Shown: one piece after another, positions 6,635 to 8,540 of the stretch
How the letters are laid out: every line of letters begins with the position of its first letter
How positions within the stretch are numbered: position 1 is the first letter of the stretch
Assembly (NCBI GenBank): GCA_030667105.1
Contig: DAOUWN010000070.1
Location: forward strand, 1-8,540
DNA length: 8,540 bases
Direction of reading: 5' to 3'
DNA from: Deltaproteobacteria bacterium
GTDB taxonomy: Bacteria > Desulfobacterota > Desulfobacteria > C00003060
Position numbers and translations under genes: made by a program
The notes under the pieces: model-generated
Seen by the model: only the letters and a program-made list of their open reading frames with translations
What the model was told of the DNA's origin: nothing
Database searches by the model: none

Positions 6635-6898
6635 GTGCCAATATTGTCCACAAAAGAAGCAGAAGGAATGAAGCTTCCTCGTACCGGGCCTCAAGAGTAT
6701 TGGGAAGATAGCAAATGGGCTTATGAGCACATGAACGAGATTTCTGAAAAATATCCCAATCAATGGGTGGTTATTTTTAACAAGAAGGTAATAGCAGCCA
6801 GCAGAAGCGGGTCGGAAGCAGAACAAATTGCTACAGAAAAGGTGGGTGATCAGGGGTTTGTTATCCTGTTTGCTGAGAAGGGAATACGTGTCTATTAA
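6635..6898 (+). CDS. DUF5678-like small protein
   Basis: This 87-residue protein starts at a GTG, 8 nt after a perfect AGGAGG. A nearer ATG at 6630 opens only a 13-codon frame. The centre reads NQWVVIFNKKVIAASRSG, then EAEQIATEKVGDQGFVILF and AEKGI. This W-V-V-I, K-K-V-I-A and regularly spaced helix layout is that of DUF5678 (PF18929), small proteins of unknown function. They are often found next to a retropepsin-like gene, as here. It has no signal peptide or membrane segment, so it should be cytoplasmic. Its last codons overlap the next gene by 11 bp, implying translational coupling. It runs against the exb-tonB and receptor operons, is AT-richer than them, and looks like an accessory insertion. 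Confidence 0.65.
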   Translation: MPILSTKEAEGMKLPRTGPQEYWEDSKWAYEHMNEISEKYPNQWVVIFNKKVIAASRSGSEAEQIATEKVGDQGFVILFAEKGIRVY

Positions 6899-7151
6899 GA
6901 TCGACTTAGAATTTGAAACCAAGCTTGATTCAGACCTTCTCTCTGTTGGCGTATCTGGAAAATTGGCCGAAGTTGTCATGGTTTTTATGGATAAAAAAGG
7001 ACTTTCCCCTCCCATATCATTAAAAGCTTTTCTTGTTGACAGTGACACCGTTCCCCTGATTATTGGTTTTGAGGACATATTGACAGATATCAAAATCGTG
7101 TCCGACTACAGGACGAAAATAGCTTTTTCCCAATTCCCGTCACCCCTTTAA
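6888..7151 (+). CDS. Retropepsin-like C-terminal fragment, catalytic part absent
   Basis: I chose the GTG at 6888 (87 residues). AGAAGGGA lies 6 nt upstream, and the start overlaps the DUF5678-like gene by 11 bp; an earlier in-frame start at 6828 would lie deep inside that gene. The C-terminal half, VPLIIGFEDILTDIKIV then SDYRTKIAF, resembles the last strands of retropepsin-like aspartic proteases (LLGRxDFxxxFxVxFD). These proteins often follow DUF5678-type genes. The catalytic D-S/T-G-A motif is not present and the protein is well short of the usual 120-150 residues, so it is either truncated or a repurposed domain. The intact RBS and open frame suggest it is still expressed. Family assignment rests on one motif and is moderate at best. 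Confidence 0.5.
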   Translation: MSIKIDLEFETKLDSDLLSVGVSGKLAEVVMVFMDKKGLSPPISLKAFLVDSDTVPLIIGFEDILTDIKIVSDYRTKIAFSQFPSPL

Positions 7152-7159
7152 ACCCCGAC

Positions 7160-7182
7160 ATAAAATCGCATGGCGATTTTAT
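7160..7182. terminator. Symmetrical terminator-like hairpin between convergent genes
   Basis: ATAAAATCGC (7160-7169) pairs perfectly with GCGATTTTAT (7173-7182) around ATG. It lies 9 bp after the plus-strand pair and 47 bp after tonB on the minus strand. The A/T arms give each strand a T-run at the base of the stem, as in short bidirectional terminators. Confidence 0.6.
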
Positions 7183-7229
7183 ACAACGTCCGCCCCTGGC
7201 AGACTCAAGAAAAGGAAATTCCAGTACGA

Positions 7230-7925
7230 TCAAGTCAACTCAAACACTATCGTAAGCTCCAGGGGAATTTCTCCCTGAAACAAACGCCCTGGCGGCTTTG
7301 GGAAAGGGGCGGCATCCTGCACGGCCCTGAGAGCCGCCAGATCAAGGGCCTTATTTCTGGAATGTTTTGCGATCTCCACCTCCCGGATATCTCCATCAGG
7401 TGTAATTACAAAGCGAATGACGACACGCCCCTCTACGTTCCTCACCCTGGCGATGTCCGGATACCTCTTATGCCTTTCTATCTTGAGCCTCACCATCTCC
7501 AGATAGCTATGGGCAGTCACGTAATCGCCAGAGGCATCGTCCACCAGCGCCCCTGGGCTCCAGTCAGCGATTTGAAGACCCGGGGTAGCAGGGATCTCCG
7601 GCATGCTGATTCCCTCCACAAGGCTGTCAGGAAGGTCTTTTTCAGCAGGCTCTATCTTTATCGGTTTAAAGCGAGGCATTCGGCGCTGTGTCACCTTCAG
7701 CCGTTTCACGTCCTGCGGCTGAAGTGCCTTGGGTCTATGACGTGGTCTGGGAATGGCCCGTGCAGTCGGTTTGGAAATATTATGTATGGTCAGTTCGATG
7801 TAGTTCAACGCATTGGACTCGTAAATCCCGGCAACGTGCATAAAGATGACCAGGTGTATACACAGCGAGACCCCCACCAGACCGCGAAGAAGCCAGTTGG
7901 GTTTTGTTTTGGACACGGATTTCAC
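7230..7925 (-). CDS. tonB: TonB energy-transducing protein
   Basis: From a GTG at 7925 the protein has 231 residues. It is a single-pass inner-membrane protein that couples ExbB-ExbD to outer-membrane receptors. The membrane segment (about 12-33) contains S-L-C-I-H, the SxxxH motif needed for contact with ExbB/ExbD. A basic, proline-bearing periplasmic linker follows. The C-terminal domain has YPDIARVRNVEGRVVIRFV, TPDGDIREVEIAKHS, LDLAALRAVQDAAPFPKPP and a final beta-strand. The start is uncertain: the frame is open back to a TTG at 8018 inside exbD, but that has no good RBS. The GTG at 7925 overlaps (GTGA) the stop of a 11-codon minicistron starting at 7957 behind AAGGAG. It follows exbD by 37 bp. 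It is the likely partner of the receptor at 3806-5863. Confidence 0.85.
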   Translation of the reverse strand: MKSVSKTKPNWLLRGLVGVSLCIHLVIFMHVAGIYESNALNYIELTIHNISKPTARAIPRPRHRPKALQPQDVKRLKVTQRRMPRFKPIKIEPAEKDLPDSLVEGISMPEIPATPGLQIADWSPGALVDDASGDYVTAHSYLEMVRLKIERHKRYPDIARVRNVEGRVVIRFVITPDGDIREVEIAKHSRNKALDLAALRAVQDAAPFPKPPGRLFQGEIPLELTIVFELT

Positions 7926-7962
7926 AGATTTCTTCGACAGGATGACAGGATTGACATGATTT
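7914..7962. repeat. Probable dispersed repeat at the tonB start
   Basis: The minus strand carries short internal reiterations: TCAATCCTG, TCATCCTG, then AAATCTGTG and AAATCCGTG. From memory, this wording (AATCCTGTCATCCTGTC, AAATCTGTGAAATCCGTG) recurs in intergenic regions of many environmental bacteria. It spans the gap between exbD and tonB and supplies the first codons of tonB. The copy number in this genome cannot be seen from the window. Confidence 0.45.
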
Positions 7963-8370
7963 CTAAAACTCCTTTTCCGTGGCCAGACACAAGCGACTTG
8001 CCCCGGCTGCCTTGGCAATATCCATCACCTTTACGGCTTTATTCAGGATCACCGCCCGGTCCGCCCTGATCACAACCAGCTTGTCCTCACGGGAACCAAT
8101 CTTCTCCTTGAGCCGGTCAAAGAGCCTAGCCAGAGACACCTCCTCGGTTCCAAGAAATGCCCTTCCCTGCTGGTCCACATAGATGGTGAGCACCTCTTCC
8201 GTCTGTGGAGCCGCAGCCTTGGCCTGGGGGAGCTTGATCTTGATCCCCTCCTCAACCATAAAATTGGTTGTAAGAAGAAAATAGATCAAAAGGAGAAAAA
8301 CAATGTCAATAAGCGACGTCAGAGGCGCCTGGACCTTAATACGTTCTCTGGGTTTAGAATGAACAAGCAT
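7963..8370 (-). CDS. exbD: ExbD/TolR-family biopolymer transport protein
   Basis: The 135-residue protein starts at an ATG with GGAGG 6 nt upstream, directly after the exbB stop (11 bp gap). A short cytoplasmic tail precedes one membrane helix (about 17-38, PLTSLIDIVFLLLIYFLLTT). It contains the aspartate (D22) that carries protons in ExbD/TolR/MotB-type stators. The periplasmic part (about 39-135) has the family pattern IKIKLPQA, LTIYVDQQGRAFL, VVIRADRAV and AKAAGASRLCLAT. It works with ExbB to convert proton motive force into TonB motion. Length is normal for the family. ExbD is preferred over TolR because of the adjacent tonB gene. Confidence 0.93.
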   Translation of the reverse strand: MLVHSKPRERIKVQAPLTSLIDIVFLLLIYFLLTTNFMVEEGIKIKLPQAKAAAPQTEEVLTIYVDQQGRAFLGTEEVSLARLFDRLKEKIGSREDKLVVIRADRAVILNKAVKVMDIAKAAGASRLCLATEKEF

Positions 8371-8381
8371 GATTGCCTCCG

Positions 8382-8540
8382 CTAATGGCTGAAAGCATCT
8401 TTTGCTAGATCTTTTCTGGCTTTGAGCCTTGAGCCCTTGCCTACGGCCTTAATAAACGTCACGGTTCCGTCCTGGAGTTGGGCCTCATATTTGTCTACAC
8501 GGGAAACGAGATAACTGTGGGCCACCATCGTGGGAAGGGC
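8382..8540 (-). CDS. exbB: ExbB/TolQ-family proton channel, C-terminal end only
   Basis: Only the last 52 codons are in the window; the rest lies beyond the right edge. They read ALPTMVAHSYLVSRVDKYEA, a stretch typical of the end of the third membrane helix and its cytoplasmic exit in ExbB/TolQ/MotA proteins, then a basic tail ending KDAFSH. The TAG at 8382-8384 is 11 bp before the exbD start, the usual exbB-exbD order. Family assignment relies on this short end and on context. Confidence 0.7.
   Translation of the reverse strand, partial: ALPTMVAHSYLVSRVDKYEAQLQDGTVTFIKAVGKGSRLKARKDLAKDAFSH

Noticed and set aside
6347..7093. A 248-codon minus-strand gene containing the TonB tail
   Set aside because: Only the last 30 codons resemble TonB; the rest is antisense to the plus-strand pair, which has better ribosome binding sites and recognisable protein blocks.
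8016..8018. TTG at 8018 as the tonB start
   Set aside because: It lies 56 bp inside exbD, has no clear RBS, and would add about 31 residues before the membrane segment partly encoded by the repeat.
7170..8069. A 299-codon plus-strand open frame opposite tonB and exbD
   Set aside because: It starts in the loop of the 7160-7182 hairpin, has no RBS and runs antisense to well-supported genes.

Overview
The window reads as part of a Gram-negative, probably anaerobic, bacterial chromosome. The evidence is a TonB-dependent outer-membrane receptor, ExbB/ExbD/TonB and several Sec-type signal peptides. Moderate GC, strong AGGAGG-type ribosome binding sites and the style of the proteins suggest a Desulfobacterota (former Deltaproteobacteria) member, but no taxonomic marker gene is present, so this is inference.

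Region A (about 1-6280, all minus strand) is one probable operon, transcribed from right to left. It starts at a leader of about 380 nt with a candidate promoter (6251-6279), a palindrome inside the promoter spacer, a strong terminator-like hairpin (6124-6180) and a second structured block (5956-6055). The genes follow in transcription order: a TonB-dependent receptor (3806-5863) interrupted by two in-frame UGA codons; an exported tetrapyrrole-methylase-fold protein (2745-3662); an exported DUF4198 protein (1840-2601); a second exported tetrapyrrole-methylase-fold protein (845-1753); and an exported nucleoside hydrolase (1-807, running off the left edge).

Region B (6347-7182) is a small accessory patch. 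It holds a relic of a TonB C-terminus (6347-6439) and a plus-strand pair of small genes: a DUF5678-like protein and the C-terminal half of a retropepsin-like protein. A symmetrical hairpin (7160-7182) separates this pair from the convergent tonB gene.

Region C (7230-8540, minus strand) is the energy-coupling operon exbB (partial)-exbD-tonB. The start of tonB lies in a low-complexity sequence that looks like a dispersed repeat.

Working model (inference): ExbB-ExbD-TonB energises the receptor, which imports a ligand that is then handled in the periplasm by two tetrapyrrole-methylase-fold proteins, the DUF4198 protein and the nucleoside hydrolase. The fold points to a tetrapyrrole, corrinoid or metal-chelate ligand. 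The most unusual features are the exported copies of an enzyme fold that normally uses cytosolic S-adenosylmethionine, and the paired UGA codons in the receptor with a SECIS-like hairpin just downstream.
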